From positions 1 to 52,275 of the forward strand of contig JAEWEG010000043.1 of assembly GCA_023389575.1 (NCBI GenBank): DNA of 52,275 nucleotides, read 5' to 3'. Shown here one piece after another: positions 8,236 through 17,247 of this stretch. The DNA comes from Chloroflexota bacterium (GTDB lineage: Bacteria > Chloroflexota > Chloroflexia > Thermomicrobiales > UBA6265). A program made the translations under genes and the position numbers. The stretch's first letter is position 1; the number at the start of each line of letters is the position of its first letter. A model generated the notes under the pieces. The model was given only the letters and a program-made list of their open reading frames with translations, was not told the origin of the DNA and searched no databases.

Positions 8236-8833
8236 CGTTGGCCTCCCGGTTGAGTCCCAGGCAGTCGCGGAGTCGTTTCAGCATGCGATGCTGGGCGACG
8301 CGGATCGCTCCGTGACCGCGATTGAGGGCGACCGCGATTTCGCGATCGGTGAGCCCCTGGAGGCGCAGGTCGAGCAGGTCCCGGTCGTTTTGCTTGAGGC
8401 ACTCCTGGCGCAGGCGCTGGAGTTCCCGTGTCCACTCGGACCCAATCGCCAGTTCTTCGGGCGAGCGGGTCAGGTCGGCGATATCGAACCGGTCGTCGAT
8501 GGCGACATTGGTGACGCGGCCGGAGCGCCAGGCGTCGGTAACCACGTTGCGGGCGATGGCGAACAACCAGCCGGCGAAGAGGTCACCGTCGCGGCAGGTC
8601 CGGATCGAACCGAGCGCCTTGACGAAGATCGTTTGGGTGGCGTCCTCGGCCGCTTCCCGGCTCGGGAGCCGGTGGCGGCAATAGTCGTAGACCTGGTCGA
8701 GATATCGGTGGTAGAGGAGCGCAAACGCGCGCGGATCGCCCTGCCTGGCCTGCGCCACAAGCTCGGCGTCGCTCCCATCCGGATCCTGGGATGGGGGCGC
8801 GATTGCTGGGGATTCGCTCCGCAGCCAGCTCAC
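8222..8833 (-). CDS. ECF-type RNA polymerase sigma factor (second copy)
   Basis: The 203-residue protein has region 2 (FALLYHRYLDQVYDYCRHRL, DATQTIFVKALGSI, AGWLFAIARNVVTDAWR) and region 4 (QNDRDLLDLRLQGLTDREIAVALNRGHGAIRVAQHRMLKRLR). The start is GTG at 8833, supported by AGGAG 8 bases upstream; no suitable ATG exists. It is paralogous to the sigma factor at 4006-4611 and is followed in the same way by an overlapping PQQ-NHL membrane protein. The divergent McrBC-like module starts 141 bases away. A 10-base palindrome GAACGCGTTC at 8859-8868 lies in the shared upstream region, of unknown meaning. Confidence 0.93.
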   Translation of the reverse strand: MSWLRSESPAIAPPSQDPDGSDAELVAQARQGDPRAFALLYHRYLDQVYDYCRHRLPSREAAEDATQTIFVKALGSIRTCRDGDLFAGWLFAIARNVVTDAWRSGRVTNVAIDDRFDIADLTRSPEELAIGSEWTRELQRLRQECLKQNDRDLLDLRLQGLTDREIAVALNRGHGAIRVAQHRMLKRLRDCLGLNREANDDVP

Positions 8834-8974
8834 CCTGTGAACTCCTCACTACCGATTCGAACGCGTTCACCGGTAATGACGTGGATTGGAGGAAAGTGTT
8901 ACAGGAAGTGTGCCAGACCACGACGGGAAAGTACGTGGAGTGGTTTCGGTCGGCGATGTGAGCCACAATGCGGC

Positions 8975-10576
8975 ATGAGCTCACACGATGTGATGGAACA
9001 AGTCAGGGTCCAGCCTCCCCTTGAGGGCGAGGGGATCGTCGCCGTGCCCGGGCATCTGCTGGGCCGGTTGGCTCCGGCGGCGTGGATCGTGCACGAGTGG
9101 CGAGATTACTGGCTGAAGGCGCCAGAGGCGGAAACCGTGCTGGTGGGGTCGCGGGCGGTTGCGGCCAGTCCACCGGGTTCGGGCAACTTCCTGGTGCGAT
9201 TCGAGAACCAGCTTGGGCTGGCGACGATCCGGGCGGTGGGCCGGGATGGGTTCGAGCGCGAGCCAATCCATGTCGAGGTGATCGCCGGAAAGTTCGGCTC
9301 GGCGGACGAATCGGTGCTGTTCCTGGAGGCGACGCTGACAGCGCTGTTCGCGCAAATCACGACGACGCCGTTCGTGCTGGGGGCGATGACCGAGCGACTG
9401 GTAAAGGAGTCGCGCACGCCACCGAGCCCCCTGTTCACATTCCACTTCTTCCGGCACCACGGGCGCGAGGTATTGCGCTCCGTGCAGGCGATTCTTGGGC
9501 AGCCTCACCAGCGGCTTTCGGTGGAGCCAGAACTGGTCCGGCCGCACCAGGTGCGACAGGTGGACCGGGAATCACTGGTACGGATGCTGCAAGCCGGGCA
9601 TCCGGTGCCTTCGGACGCGGGTGTGGGCCTGTCGCCGTTGCAGCGATTGCGGCCGGAGCGGGTGTGGCAGCAGATTCCAGCGGAGACGTTCGACACACCG
9701 GAGAATCGGTTCGTGCTGATGGTGGCACGACAGATGCTGGGCGCGGCGCGGGCGTTGCAACGGCAGGGTTGGTGGCCGACGGTTCCGGCGACGGACCAGC
9801 GGCCGATCGTGGAGGCAATCGAGCACCTGACGATGCTGACCGTGGATCACCGCCTCGCGGCGCTGGGGCCGATGGTGGTTACGCCGGTGCAGTCGCGGGT
9901 GTTGCAGCGGAAGGATGGGTACCGGGAACTCGCGCTGTTGTGGCAGCGGTTCCAGCGGTCGCGGGAACCGTTGTTCGAACACATGCGGCAGGCGATTTCT
10001 CTGCGGAGCGTCGACCAGTTGTACGAGTTGTGGGTGCTATTCGACCTGATCGATCAGATCGCGGCGATATGCGGTGAGACCCCGGTTTTGGCGCCGGTGG
10101 TCGATGCGTTCGGCACGCCGACGAACAACTACCGTGCGCGCTTCGGGCGGCTTGGAACCCTTCACTACAACCGGACCCGGACAACCTACTCCGGCTTGCC
10201 GCTGCGTCCGGACTACCTGTGGGTTCCCCAAGACGATAGCGGAACGGTGGCGCTGGACGCGAAGTTCCGGATGCGGCGCCCCATGGCGCTGACGCTCGGC
10301 GAGGATGGCGAGATGTCGTGGGAACCGACCGGTGGACTGGCGAAGGCCACCACGGATGACCTGACCAAGATGCACGCCTATCGCGACGCGATTCCGAACG
10401 TGCGAGCAGCGGTGGTGCTGTATCCAGGCCAGGTTTCGGTATTCCGGGGAGTTGCTGGGAATCGAATCGATAGCTTGACCGTGGAGCAGGTGCTGTGGGG
10501 TGACGTCGAAGGGGTCGGGGCGATATCGCTGACTCCGCATGGGGTAAAGGTGAGTGATGGGGATAATGAGATATGA
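8975..10576 (+). CDS. DUF2357 (McrC-like) PD-(D/E)xK nuclease subunit of a McrBC-type restriction module
   Basis: The protein has 533 residues from the ATG at 8975 (no strong SD; another ATG at 8993). The C-terminal third holds LRPDYLW (Asp413) and ALDAKFR (Asp428, Lys430), a PD-(D/E)xK-type active site, followed by DDLTKMHAYRDAI, the signature of DUF2357/DUF524 proteins that accompany McrB-like ATPases. The N-terminal two thirds are beta-rich and then helical, presumably contacting the AAA+ ring. Its stop overlaps the ATG of the McrB-like gene by 4 bases. Such pairs cut modified or foreign DNA in studied relatives; substrate here is unknown. The reading frame extends upstream, but that part only mirrors the sigma-factor gene. 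Confidence 0.85.
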   Translation: MSSHDVMEQVRVQPPLEGEGIVAVPGHLLGRLAPAAWIVHEWRDYWLKAPEAETVLVGSRAVAASPPGSGNFLVRFENQLGLATIRAVGRDGFEREPIHVEVIAGKFGSADESVLFLEATLTALFAQITTTPFVLGAMTERLVKESRTPPSPLFTFHFFRHHGREVLRSVQAILGQPHQRLSVEPELVRPHQVRQVDRESLVRMLQAGHPVPSDAGVGLSPLQRLRPERVWQQIPAETFDTPENRFVLMVARQMLGAARALQRQGWWPTVPATDQRPIVEAIEHLTMLTVDHRLAALGPMVVTPVQSRVLQRKDGYRELALLWQRFQRSREPLFEHMRQAISLRSVDQLYELWVLFDLIDQIAAICGETPVLAPVVDAFGTPTNNYRARFGRLGTLHYNRTRTTYSGLPLRPDYLWVPQDDSGTVALDAKFRMRRPMALTLGEDGEMSWEPTGGLAKATTDDLTKMHAYRDAIPNVRAAVVLYPGQVSVFRGVAGNRIDSLTVEQVLWGDVEGVGAISLTPHGVKVSDGDNEI

Positions 10577-13227
10577 GTCAGGCTGACACTTTCGATATTC
10601 ACCCCACTACTGCCGCTGAGTGGAATCCACTCATGGTCAGTCAAATGGCTCGTTCGATCGAAATCGCGAACCGCGAGAATCCGAACAGTTGGTGCGTCCC
10701 CACCTGGCAAGGCATACCCGTCGCCGCAGTGGGCCAAATCACCATCCTGTCCCTGGGGCCAGCGGCTTCGTATGGGTTCTTCATATCGACGGAAGACTAT
10801 CACGGGCCAGATCTGGAATCGCTGCCGGGGGTGACGGTTACAACTCGGTCATATACAACCACGTCCTGGGGCGCGTATCTGCGTCTGGACGACGACCATC
10901 TGGCCGAGAATTTGAGCATCCTGCGAGCGGCCCACGAAGCAGGCATCCATAGACTGGCGATGGATGCCAACGGTCGTGCTCAACGCTGGAAAGAACATCA
11001 ATCAGCTTTCGTCGAGAGAGCCAGAGAGATTTCAGGATTGTCGATTCCCGACCCCGGATACATCAACGAGATTCCGGTGACGGCGACTCAACAGACTGGG
11101 TTGCAGGCTAATGAACTCCTGCCGAATAGCAATGTCAAAGATGTTACCGACCCGACGCCCGAGGCAGCCAGGCAAATGGCGAGGACCATCATCGCTGCCC
11201 ACGCGATATCCCCCACGTGCTGGGCGGTCTTTCCGACCAACAAGCGTATTGCGGTGATGGTTGGGAATGTAACGGTGGGCGGATCAGCCGTGTCGGGAAA
11301 ATATGACTTTGTCGTTGATCGCACATTGATTAGCGACGAGACCGAGGCATATTTGGATACCATTCAGGTTTCGAAGATTCCTAAGGGCTACGAAGCGTTA
11401 TCGTTTCCTCGCCTTCCTGACTTAACAGTGGATGAGCAATTCGACGCCTTCGCCGCCGCTCATGAATCAGCGCTATCGATTGTGACAGATCCATACAAGC
11501 GGGCCGTGCTTTGGCAGAACCATGACGATGCTCTACGAAAGCGGATCGAGGACTTGTCAGACGTGGTACTACCGCTGCCGGGGTATCTGGGTGCGCTGCC
11601 CCAAAGACCAGAGACTCTGAAGCCACTGGAGCTCATAAGCCGAGCGAATCCGATGGGTGATCCCGGCCAAAACATTCGCGAAAGCTTCGCCGCCAGCGGA
11701 CTCCATTACACCGAGAGCCAAATCGCGGCGTTCTACACGGCGCTGCAGACGAAGGGGTTCGTGGTGCTGAGCGGAATCAGCGGCACCGGCAAGTCCAAGA
11801 TCGCGACCGGGTTCGTGGACATGCTGCCAGCCCCAAGATCAGAGGGGGTATGGTCCCTTCCTATAGATGATGGTCGAATTACGATTCAAGTTAAGCCCTA
11901 CATGCTGAAACACCGTAATGTCACATTTCCATCCAAGTATCTCGATCGCTTTCCGGGCTACTCCTCCCAGAATTCAAGAACGGTTGATGTACGGATAAGC
12001 AACACAATCGGAACTGGCAACCTTCGATACGAACTTCGTAACGGCGCTCCGTCGGTGACCCTGTGGTTTCACAAATCACTATACGCAGCGATTGAATCTC
12101 AACAACTCGACGCCATTCTGGTGGTCGACTTGTCCTACAGTGATGACCAGTTCGTGAGTGCAGTCAGTTTCATTCCCATAGAAGAAGCAGGGGATATTAG
12201 TCATCTCGATTTGGACCAGTCGAATCACCTTTTCCTAGCCGTGCGGCCGGACTGGCGGGACAGCACGAGTTTGCTGGGGTACTACAACCCGCTCACCCAG
12301 ACTTACGAATGGACCGACTTCCTGAAGTTCATCATTCAGGCTGGGGAAAACTACAGGGGAGCGCCGGAGGACCGGATCGCGTGGTTCGTGATCCTGGACG
12401 AGATGAACCTGGCGCATGTGGAGTACTACTTCGCCGACCTGCTCAGCGTGATCGAGTCCGGCCGCGATGCGGAAGGTTGGACGACGGAGCCGTTGCGCCT
12501 CACCTATCCCGATGCGCTGGAAATGAACGACGAAGCCCCGCCGCGCGAACTGTTCCTGCCGCCGAACCTCTACATCATCGGTACGGTGAACATGGACGAG
12601 ACGACCCATGCCTTCAGCCCGAAGGTGCTGGACCGGGCGTTCACCATCGAACTGACCGACGTGGACTTCCGCGACTATCCGACTTCCGGAGTGGCTTCGG
12701 ATAGCGAGGGACTCGACGACGCGACGAAGGCGGCGATGCTGACGGCGTTCTCGCGGGACGGGGCATTCGCGAGGATCGACAAGGCGGAGATCGGGGAATT
12801 CATCGAACGGAATCCAGTGGTACGTGATCGGTTGCAGGCATTGAACGATGTGCTGCGGCCGTTCCGGATGCATTTCGGGTACCGGGTTTTCGATGAGGTC
12901 ACCCAATACCTGGCGAACAACCAGCAGAACGGAATGGCGACATTCGAGGAGGCGTTCGACCAGGCGGTGTTCATGAAGGTGCTGCCGAAGTTCAGCGGTT
13001 CGCGAGCGCGGTTGCAATCACCGTTGCATGGAGTGCTTGCCTGGGCGGTCGATCCGGCGCGAACAAGCCGGGAAGACATCTCGAACGCGGTCGAAGGGCT
13101 GATGCTCTACGAGTCAGGCAAGGCAGCCAGCGCATGGGAGGGCGACGCGGCGTTCCCCCGTGTCGCCGAACGAGTTCGGGACATGCTGGTGGCGCTGGAG
13201 CGGGACGGGTTCGTGTCGTTCGGCTGA
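10573..13227 (+). CDS. McrB-like AAA+ NTPase with duplicated N-terminal module
   Basis: The 884-residue protein carries Walker A GISGTGKS (about 403-410), Walker B ILDEMN (about 607-612) and a sensor segment IIGTVNMDETT (about 668), the arrangement of McrB-family motor proteins. An insertion of about 150 residues lies between Walker A and B. Upstream are two related modules of about 150 residues. Each has a W-C-V/W-A-V strand segment (from 37 and from about 212), a helix with RAAHEAGI or AAAHESAL, and an end IPDPGYI (163) or LPLPGYL (339). These may bind DNA, as McrB N-terminal domains do. The 5' half is visibly less GC-rich than the motor part. It is translationally coupled to the nuclease gene. 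Confidence 0.87.
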   Translation: MSQADTFDIHPTTAAEWNPLMVSQMARSIEIANRENPNSWCVPTWQGIPVAAVGQITILSLGPAASYGFFISTEDYHGPDLESLPGVTVTTRSYTTTSWGAYLRLDDDHLAENLSILRAAHEAGIHRLAMDANGRAQRWKEHQSAFVERAREISGLSIPDPGYINEIPVTATQQTGLQANELLPNSNVKDVTDPTPEAARQMARTIIAAHAISPTCWAVFPTNKRIAVMVGNVTVGGSAVSGKYDFVVDRTLISDETEAYLDTIQVSKIPKGYEALSFPRLPDLTVDEQFDAFAAAHESALSIVTDPYKRAVLWQNHDDALRKRIEDLSDVVLPLPGYLGALPQRPETLKPLELISRANPMGDPGQNIRESFAASGLHYTESQIAAFYTALQTKGFVVLSGISGTGKSKIATGFVDMLPAPRSEGVWSLPIDDGRITIQVKPYMLKHRNVTFPSKYLDRFPGYSSQNSRTVDVRISNTIGTGNLRYELRNGAPSVTLWFHKSLYAAIESQQLDAILVVDLSYSDDQFVSAVSFIPIEEAGDISHLDLDQSNHLFLAVRPDWRDSTSLLGYYNPLTQTYEWTDFLKFIIQAGENYRGAPEDRIAWFVILDEMNLAHVEYYFADLLSVIESGRDAEGWTTEPLRLTYPDALEMNDEAPPRELFLPPNLYIIGTVNMDETTHAFSPKVLDRAFTIELTDVDFRDYPTSGVASDSEGLDDATKAAMLTAFSRDGAFARIDKAEIGEFIERNPVVRDRLQALNDVLRPFRMHFGYRVFDEVTQYLANNQQNGMATFEEAFDQAVFMKVLPKFSGSRARLQSPLHGVLAWAVDPARTSREDISNAVEGLMLYESGKAASAWEGDAAFPRVAERVRDMLVALERDGFVSFG

Positions 13228-13423
13228 TGCCGGTCCATCAGGCGAACCGAGAGGGGCGGACAACAGCCGCCTCAACCATCCATCGTGAACCCCGAGTTCG
13301 TCTGGCGGCAGGTCCGCCCGTACGTGGTGGAATGTGTGCGTTTGGGGCGCGGAAGGCTGGTTGCCCGATTCGGGGGCACGCGGTACGGTGCATCCGCTAC
13401 CCACCGTGCGTCTGGAGGAACTC

Positions 13424-14854
13424 ATGGCCCGTCGCCCCAATATCGTCTTCATGATCGCCGACGACCATCGCGGCACCGAACTCGGCCATCTCGGCTCACA
13501 GGCGTCCACGCCGAACCTTGACGCGCTGGCGGCTCGTGGGGTGTCGTTCCGGCAGGCGCACTGCCAGGGCGGCATGCACGGCGCGATCTGCGTTCCCAGC
13601 CGCTCCAGCGTGCTGACCGGTCGCAACATCTTTGCCTCGGCCACCGACCCCACCGGGCGGGACTTCACGGGCTCGCACACCATTCCGGAAGCGCTCACCA
13701 CGTTCCCTCAGGCACTGCGGGAGGCTGGCTACCGCACGCACGCGGTCGGCAAGTGGCACAACGACCTGGCGTCGTTCGGCCGATCGTTCCAAATGGGCGA
13801 AGCGCTCATGTTCGGCGGCATGAGCGATCACTATCACGTGCCGGTACAGGACTGGGACGCCGCCGATGGAAACGATTCCATCGCGCCCGAGCCGCCAGGC
13901 GGGAAGCGACCGTCGCGGGAGGATGTCGACCCGTCCACTTCTGACCTCGACCACTTTTCGACCAACCTCTTCGCCAACGCCGCCATCCGCTTCCTGGAGG
14001 ACATCCAGGGCGATGACGATCCGTTCCTGCTTTATGTCGCCTTCACCGCTCCTCACGATCCCCGCACGCCGCCCGCCGGTTGGGAGGTCGATCCGGCGAC
14101 GGTAGACTTGCCGCCGAACCTGCTCCCCGAGCATCCCTTCGACAATGGCGACCTGAAAGTGCGGGACGAACTGCTCGCGCCGTTCCCACGCGATCCGGAG
14201 GTGGTTCGCGGCCACATCGCGGATTACCTCGGCATGATCGCCCATCTCGATGATGGCGTTAGCCGGGTGCTGGGCGCGCTCGATCGACTCGGGCTGACCG
14301 ATGACACGATCGTGATCTACACCGCCGACCATGGCCTGTCGGTTGGGCAGCACGGGCTGATCGGCAAGCAGAATGTCTACGAGCACAGCCAGCGCATCCC
14401 TCTCGTGATGGCGGGACCGGGCATCGCGGCCGGTCAGGTGTCCGATGGCCTGGTGTGGCACGGCGATACCACGGCGACGATCCGCCTGTTGGCGGGCGTG
14501 GGCGACGATCCCCTGGCCGAGGGCGCCTCCCTGATCGATCGGGAGGGCGCCGTCGACGCGCCTCGGACCACCCACGGCGGCGCGTACGAGCAGACGCAAC
14601 GGACCTGGCGCGAGGGGAACCACAAGCTGATCGTGTACCGTCCGGCCAGCGAGGGAACACGCCCCGGATCGACGCCGGGCACATCCATGACCCAGTTGTT
14701 CGATCTCGAAGTCGATCCCTGGGAGATGCGCAACCTGGCGGGCCAGCCGCAGCACGCTGAACTCGAAGCGCATCTTCTCGCTGGATTGCGGGAATGGCAA
14801 GAGCAGGTCGGCGATCCCTTCCGGGCGGCATTCGCGGAGGCTTCCACTTCATGA
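13424..14854 (+). CDS. Type I sulfatase (formylglycine-dependent, alkaline-phosphatase superfamily)
   Basis: The 476-residue protein starts at the ATG at 13424 with GGAGG 5 bases upstream. It contains metal-binding Asp13-Asp14 in MIADDH, and the full sulfatase signature CVPSRSSVLTGR, with Cys56 as the residue converted to formylglycine. Later ADHG (Asp302-His303) completes the metal site. No signal peptide is visible, so it should be cytoplasmic. The closest described groups by motif are choline-sulfatase-like and arylsulfatase-like enzymes, but the substrate cannot be told. No formylglycine-generating enzyme is in the window, so the modifying enzyme must be encoded elsewhere. Confidence 0.9.
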   Translation: MARRPNIVFMIADDHRGTELGHLGSQASTPNLDALAARGVSFRQAHCQGGMHGAICVPSRSSVLTGRNIFASATDPTGRDFTGSHTIPEALTTFPQALREAGYRTHAVGKWHNDLASFGRSFQMGEALMFGGMSDHYHVPVQDWDAADGNDSIAPEPPGGKRPSREDVDPSTSDLDHFSTNLFANAAIRFLEDIQGDDDPFLLYVAFTAPHDPRTPPAGWEVDPATVDLPPNLLPEHPFDNGDLKVRDELLAPFPRDPEVVRGHIADYLGMIAHLDDGVSRVLGALDRLGLTDDTIVIYTADHGLSVGQHGLIGKQNVYEHSQRIPLVMAGPGIAAGQVSDGLVWHGDTTATIRLLAGVGDDPLAEGASLIDREGAVDAPRTTHGGAYEQTQRTWREGNHKLIVYRPASEGTRPGSTPGTSMTQLFDLEVDPWEMRNLAGQPQHAELEAHLLAGLREWQEQVGDPFRAAFAEASTS

Positions 14855-14910
14855 CTCGGACGACTAACAATTAGGGTTTGGATAGAGCGGCGAAGCTGAC
14901 ACCCGTGCGT

Positions 14911-15282
14911 CTACTCCTGCACCTCTTGTTGGTCGTCATCCGCGTCTGCCGGTTCACCTGAATAAAAGAGTTTCGTCAAAAACGTATCGACTGCCGGAAC
15001 TCCAACGGCAGCGAGCCCAACTATCGCTTCCGACTGTCCTGCAGAGATGTCGAGAACGTCTCTTAGTTCCTGAGATGACCCTATTCCCCATCCTAGAAAT
15101 GCAATCAATGATAGTGGATAGAAGTACCAGACAGGCTGGTCCTTCGCCGCTTTATCTTTGGACCAGACATAGTAAACGATAGGAGTGAACACAGCGAAGA
15201 AGATAAACGTCCCCACGACCAGCCTATGGTCCCACTTATCGCTTTCCGAATAGTTGACGAACCAAGAGCAATACTCCGACAA
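14911..15282 (-). CDS. Membrane protein, C-terminal part of a frameshifted gene
   Basis: Up to 123 residues in this frame, with hydrophobic segments VVGTFIFFAVFTPIVYYVW, YFYPLSLIAFLGWGIG and AIVGLAAVGVPAVDTFLTKLF, then an acidic tail. It overlaps the upstream frame by 47 bases and has only a weak TTG start. The join of KYVPIEFVSAFVGVLLLV from the upstream frame to DKWDHRLVVGTFIFF here gives a natural multi-pass protein, so I read this as the second half of one gene broken by a +1 shift near 15240-15280. Base composition is clearly AT-richer than the neighbours. Confidence 0.55.
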   Translation of the reverse strand: MSEYCSWFVNYSESDKWDHRLVVGTFIFFAVFTPIVYYVWSKDKAAKDQPVWYFYPLSLIAFLGWGIGSSQELRDVLDISAGQSEAIVGLAAVGVPAVDTFLTKLFYSGEPADADDDQQEVQE

Positions 15283-15637
15283 ATGCGCTCACAAACTCAA
15301 TCGGAACGTATTTAAGGAGCTTGGTCATGGGACCATCGGGCTCAGGCTCTCTGGCTGGCTCCGGTGGCGAGGGTTGTGCGCCCCGCCCAGCTGCATCTCT
15401 CGCTCGGACCTCGGACTCGGCTTTGCTCAGGGCATTTGTCAGGGCTTGCTTATCGGCGTCAGTAGGACTCGCCGAATATATACGCTCGACTTGATCCCGA
15501 CTCAGAAGCAGTTGATCATGGGATACATCGACGGCCCCGAGCGTTGGGAGATTGACATTGACAGTTGCGGCCTTTGGTTCTACCGGAGCCAGTCGCCTGG
15601 ATACGGAATGATAAATGGGTGTCCTAATGAGGCTCAT
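15236..15637 (-). CDS. N-terminal part of a frameshifted membrane protein
   Basis: The 133-residue frame starts at ATG 15637. It has a soluble N-terminus, a Pro/Glu-rich spacer (QPSPPEPAREPEPDGP) and one hydrophobic helix, KLLKYVPIEFVSAFVGVLLLV, then stops four residues later. The KY(V/I)P-x-E helix is, as I recall, typical of the first TM of small multi-pass proteins of unknown function, and the remaining helices are found in the next frame (14911-15282). Either the gene is a pseudogene, or there is a sequencing error or +1 recoding. The region is AT-rich relative to its surroundings, consistent with recent acquisition. Confidence 0.5.
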   Translation of the reverse strand: MSLIRTPIYHSVSRRLAPVEPKAATVNVNLPTLGAVDVSHDQLLLSRDQVERIYSASPTDADKQALTNALSKAESEVRARDAAGRGAQPSPPEPAREPEPDGPMTKLLKYVPIEFVSAFVGVLLLVRQLFGKR

Positions 15638-16090
15638 AGTGCAACCCCCAAGAGCAGTTCTTTCTTAACTTGGTTTGTTTAGGACCCATCAGGTTAATAG
15701 CATTGTAGGGATGTAAAGGGACTATGTCTATACTCTCATGGCGTTTCGCGACTATGCTTCCTCCGGGAAGCAACGCCCTGCGGAAAGACAATTGCCAGAG
15801 CCGTCTTTGGTCGCTGGACAAGCCATCGCCCTGTTGTATTTAAGGGCAGTGGATATTTTGTGTGTGTTGGGTATCATCCAAATTTGCTTCTGGTCTCGCA
15901 GACCGCCTGCAGATCATGCCGATGTCTCGCGTACCATTCATCATGGCTGCGATCGCAAAGGCACGAAAGCCAGGCAACGGATGACACCCTCGCCGGGGTG
16001 GTATGATCGTACACAGTTATCGACGCCCACGGCGGGGTTGAGATTTGGACGGTTATGTCGCCCCAGTGGCGCCAGGGAGTGCAGGCAGGA
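15638..16090. other. AT-richer intergenic stretch upstream of dcd
   Basis: No convincing coding sequence is seen. Composition is visibly AT-richer than the flanking genes up to about 15960, continuing the islet that contains the frameshifted membrane gene. Short frames here lack an SD and have no family resemblance. A possible dcd promoter lies at its right end (15981-16007). Confidence 0.5.
15981..16007 (+). promoter_or_regulatory. Possible promoter for dcd
   Basis: ATGACA (15981-15986) and TATGAT (16002-16007) resemble -35 and -10 boxes, but the 15-base spacer is short. The position, about 80 bases before the dcd start, is reasonable. Weak evidence. Confidence 0.3.
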
Positions 16091-16687
16091 ATGGTTCTGT
16101 CCGATCGCGACATCATCAAGGCGTTGGACGAGGGCAGGATCAAGATCACGCCTGCCCCGGACCTGACGAAGCAGCTCGGGTCGGTGTCGGTCGATTTCCG
16201 GCTGGGCACCACGTTCATGGTGTTCGAGCACAGTCGCTTCAGCTTCATCGATCCGCGGGACACGTCCTCGATCAGCGACGCGATGCGGACGATCGAGGTG
16301 GCGCCGGACGAGCCGTTCATCATGCAGCCGGGCGATTTCGCGCTGGCGTCGACGATGGAGTCGCTGGAGCTTCCGGACGACCTGCTCGGTCGGCTGGAGG
16401 GCCGGTCGAGCATCGCGCGGCTGGGAATCACGGTACATTCGACCGCCGCGGTCTTCGAACCAGGCTGGATCGGCACGGCGACGATGGAGCTGAGCAACCT
16501 CGGGCGGATGGCGGTGGCGCTCTACCCCGGCATGCGGATCTGCGCGTTCTCGTTCGAGGATGTCTCGTCCCCGGTGATGACCCCCTACCGAATGAAGGTG
16601 AACAATAAATACGCTGGTCAGGTGACGCCGCGGGCCAGCCAGTTGAGCGAGGAGAACCGGCTCGAAGTCGAGCAGGGGCACCGGTAG
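16091..16687 (+). CDS. dcd: dCTP deaminase (dCTP deaminase/dUTPase family)
   Basis: The 198-residue protein begins MVLSDRDI, the family's conserved start, which is why I choose 16091 over an in-frame ATG at 16055. It carries the core GRSSIARLGI-TVHSTAAVFEPGW followed by a Glu in TATMELSNLGRMAVALYPGMRI, matching the active-site region of E. coli Dcd. The enzyme deaminates dCTP to dUTP for thymidylate synthesis; some family members also hydrolyse dUTP to dUMP, which cannot be decided by eye. Length is close to that of E. coli Dcd (193). It stands alone, followed by a small conserved gene in the same direction. Confidence 0.93.
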   Translation: MVLSDRDIIKALDEGRIKITPAPDLTKQLGSVSVDFRLGTTFMVFEHSRFSFIDPRDTSSISDAMRTIEVAPDEPFIMQPGDFALASTMESLELPDDLLGRLEGRSSIARLGITVHSTAAVFEPGWIGTATMELSNLGRMAVALYPGMRICAFSFEDVSSPVMTPYRMKVNNKYAGQVTPRASQLSEENRLEVEQGHR

Positions 16688-16821
16688 AGGCGGCCCGGTC
16701 GCCGGCACGTGGACATCCAGGCAACGCCCGGAGGATACTTGGCGTAGATAGCGACCCGGTGATGATTGGGTCACGGTTATGTCACTTCCCCGCCTGCCCG
16801 CGAGGATGAGGAGCTTCAGCA

Positions 16822-17208
16822 GTGTCAGTGGAATCCCTGCAGGCCATTCGCGATCGAGTGGTTCCGATGTTCGAGTTGGCGGCCAGGAATTATGGCCAGG
16901 CGGGACCACAGGGCTATCCGCATGTGATCGACACGCCGGAGTCAGGCGTGGTCGGTCTGGAGATCGATCCAAGCTTCGCGCTGTACATCACGTCCGATGG
17001 CGATGGCCTGTTCGCGGAGATGTACCGGCGCTCTCCACGGACGGATAACCGCTCGGGCGCGGGATACCAGAAGTACGGTGGGCAGCCGTTCGCCGACCGG
17101 CGACCGCTGGGCGAGAATCCGAGCGATCAGGAACTGCGTCACCTGCTGATGGAATTGATGTCCTACTTCAACATGCAGCCCGGGTTGATCCACATTACCG
17201 ACGACTAG
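16822..17208 (+). CDS. Small conserved protein of unknown function
   Basis: 128 residues from a GTG at 16822 with GAGGAG 8 bases upstream. The protein is soluble and acidic, with an N-terminal helix, a central beta region (VVGLEIDPSFALYITSDGDGLFAEMYRR) and a C-terminal helix, ELRHLLMELMSYFN. I do not recognise the family. Good SD, codon pattern and a strong terminator immediately after (17248-17280) support it as a real gene that may be co-transcribed with dcd. Confidence 0.75.
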   Translation: MSVESLQAIRDRVVPMFELAARNYGQAGPQGYPHVIDTPESGVVGLEIDPSFALYITSDGDGLFAEMYRRSPRTDNRSGAGYQKYGGQPFADRRPLGENPSDQELRHLLMELMSYFNMQPGLIHITDD

Positions 17209-17247
17209 GGAGATATGACCCAGCCCACGGCTGGGAAATGGGATACA

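Noticed and set aside
15236..15282. Programmed -1 frameshift between the two halves of the membrane-protein gene
   Set aside because: The second frame is +1 relative to the first, and no X-XXY-YYZ slippery heptamer is present, so a -1 event cannot join them.
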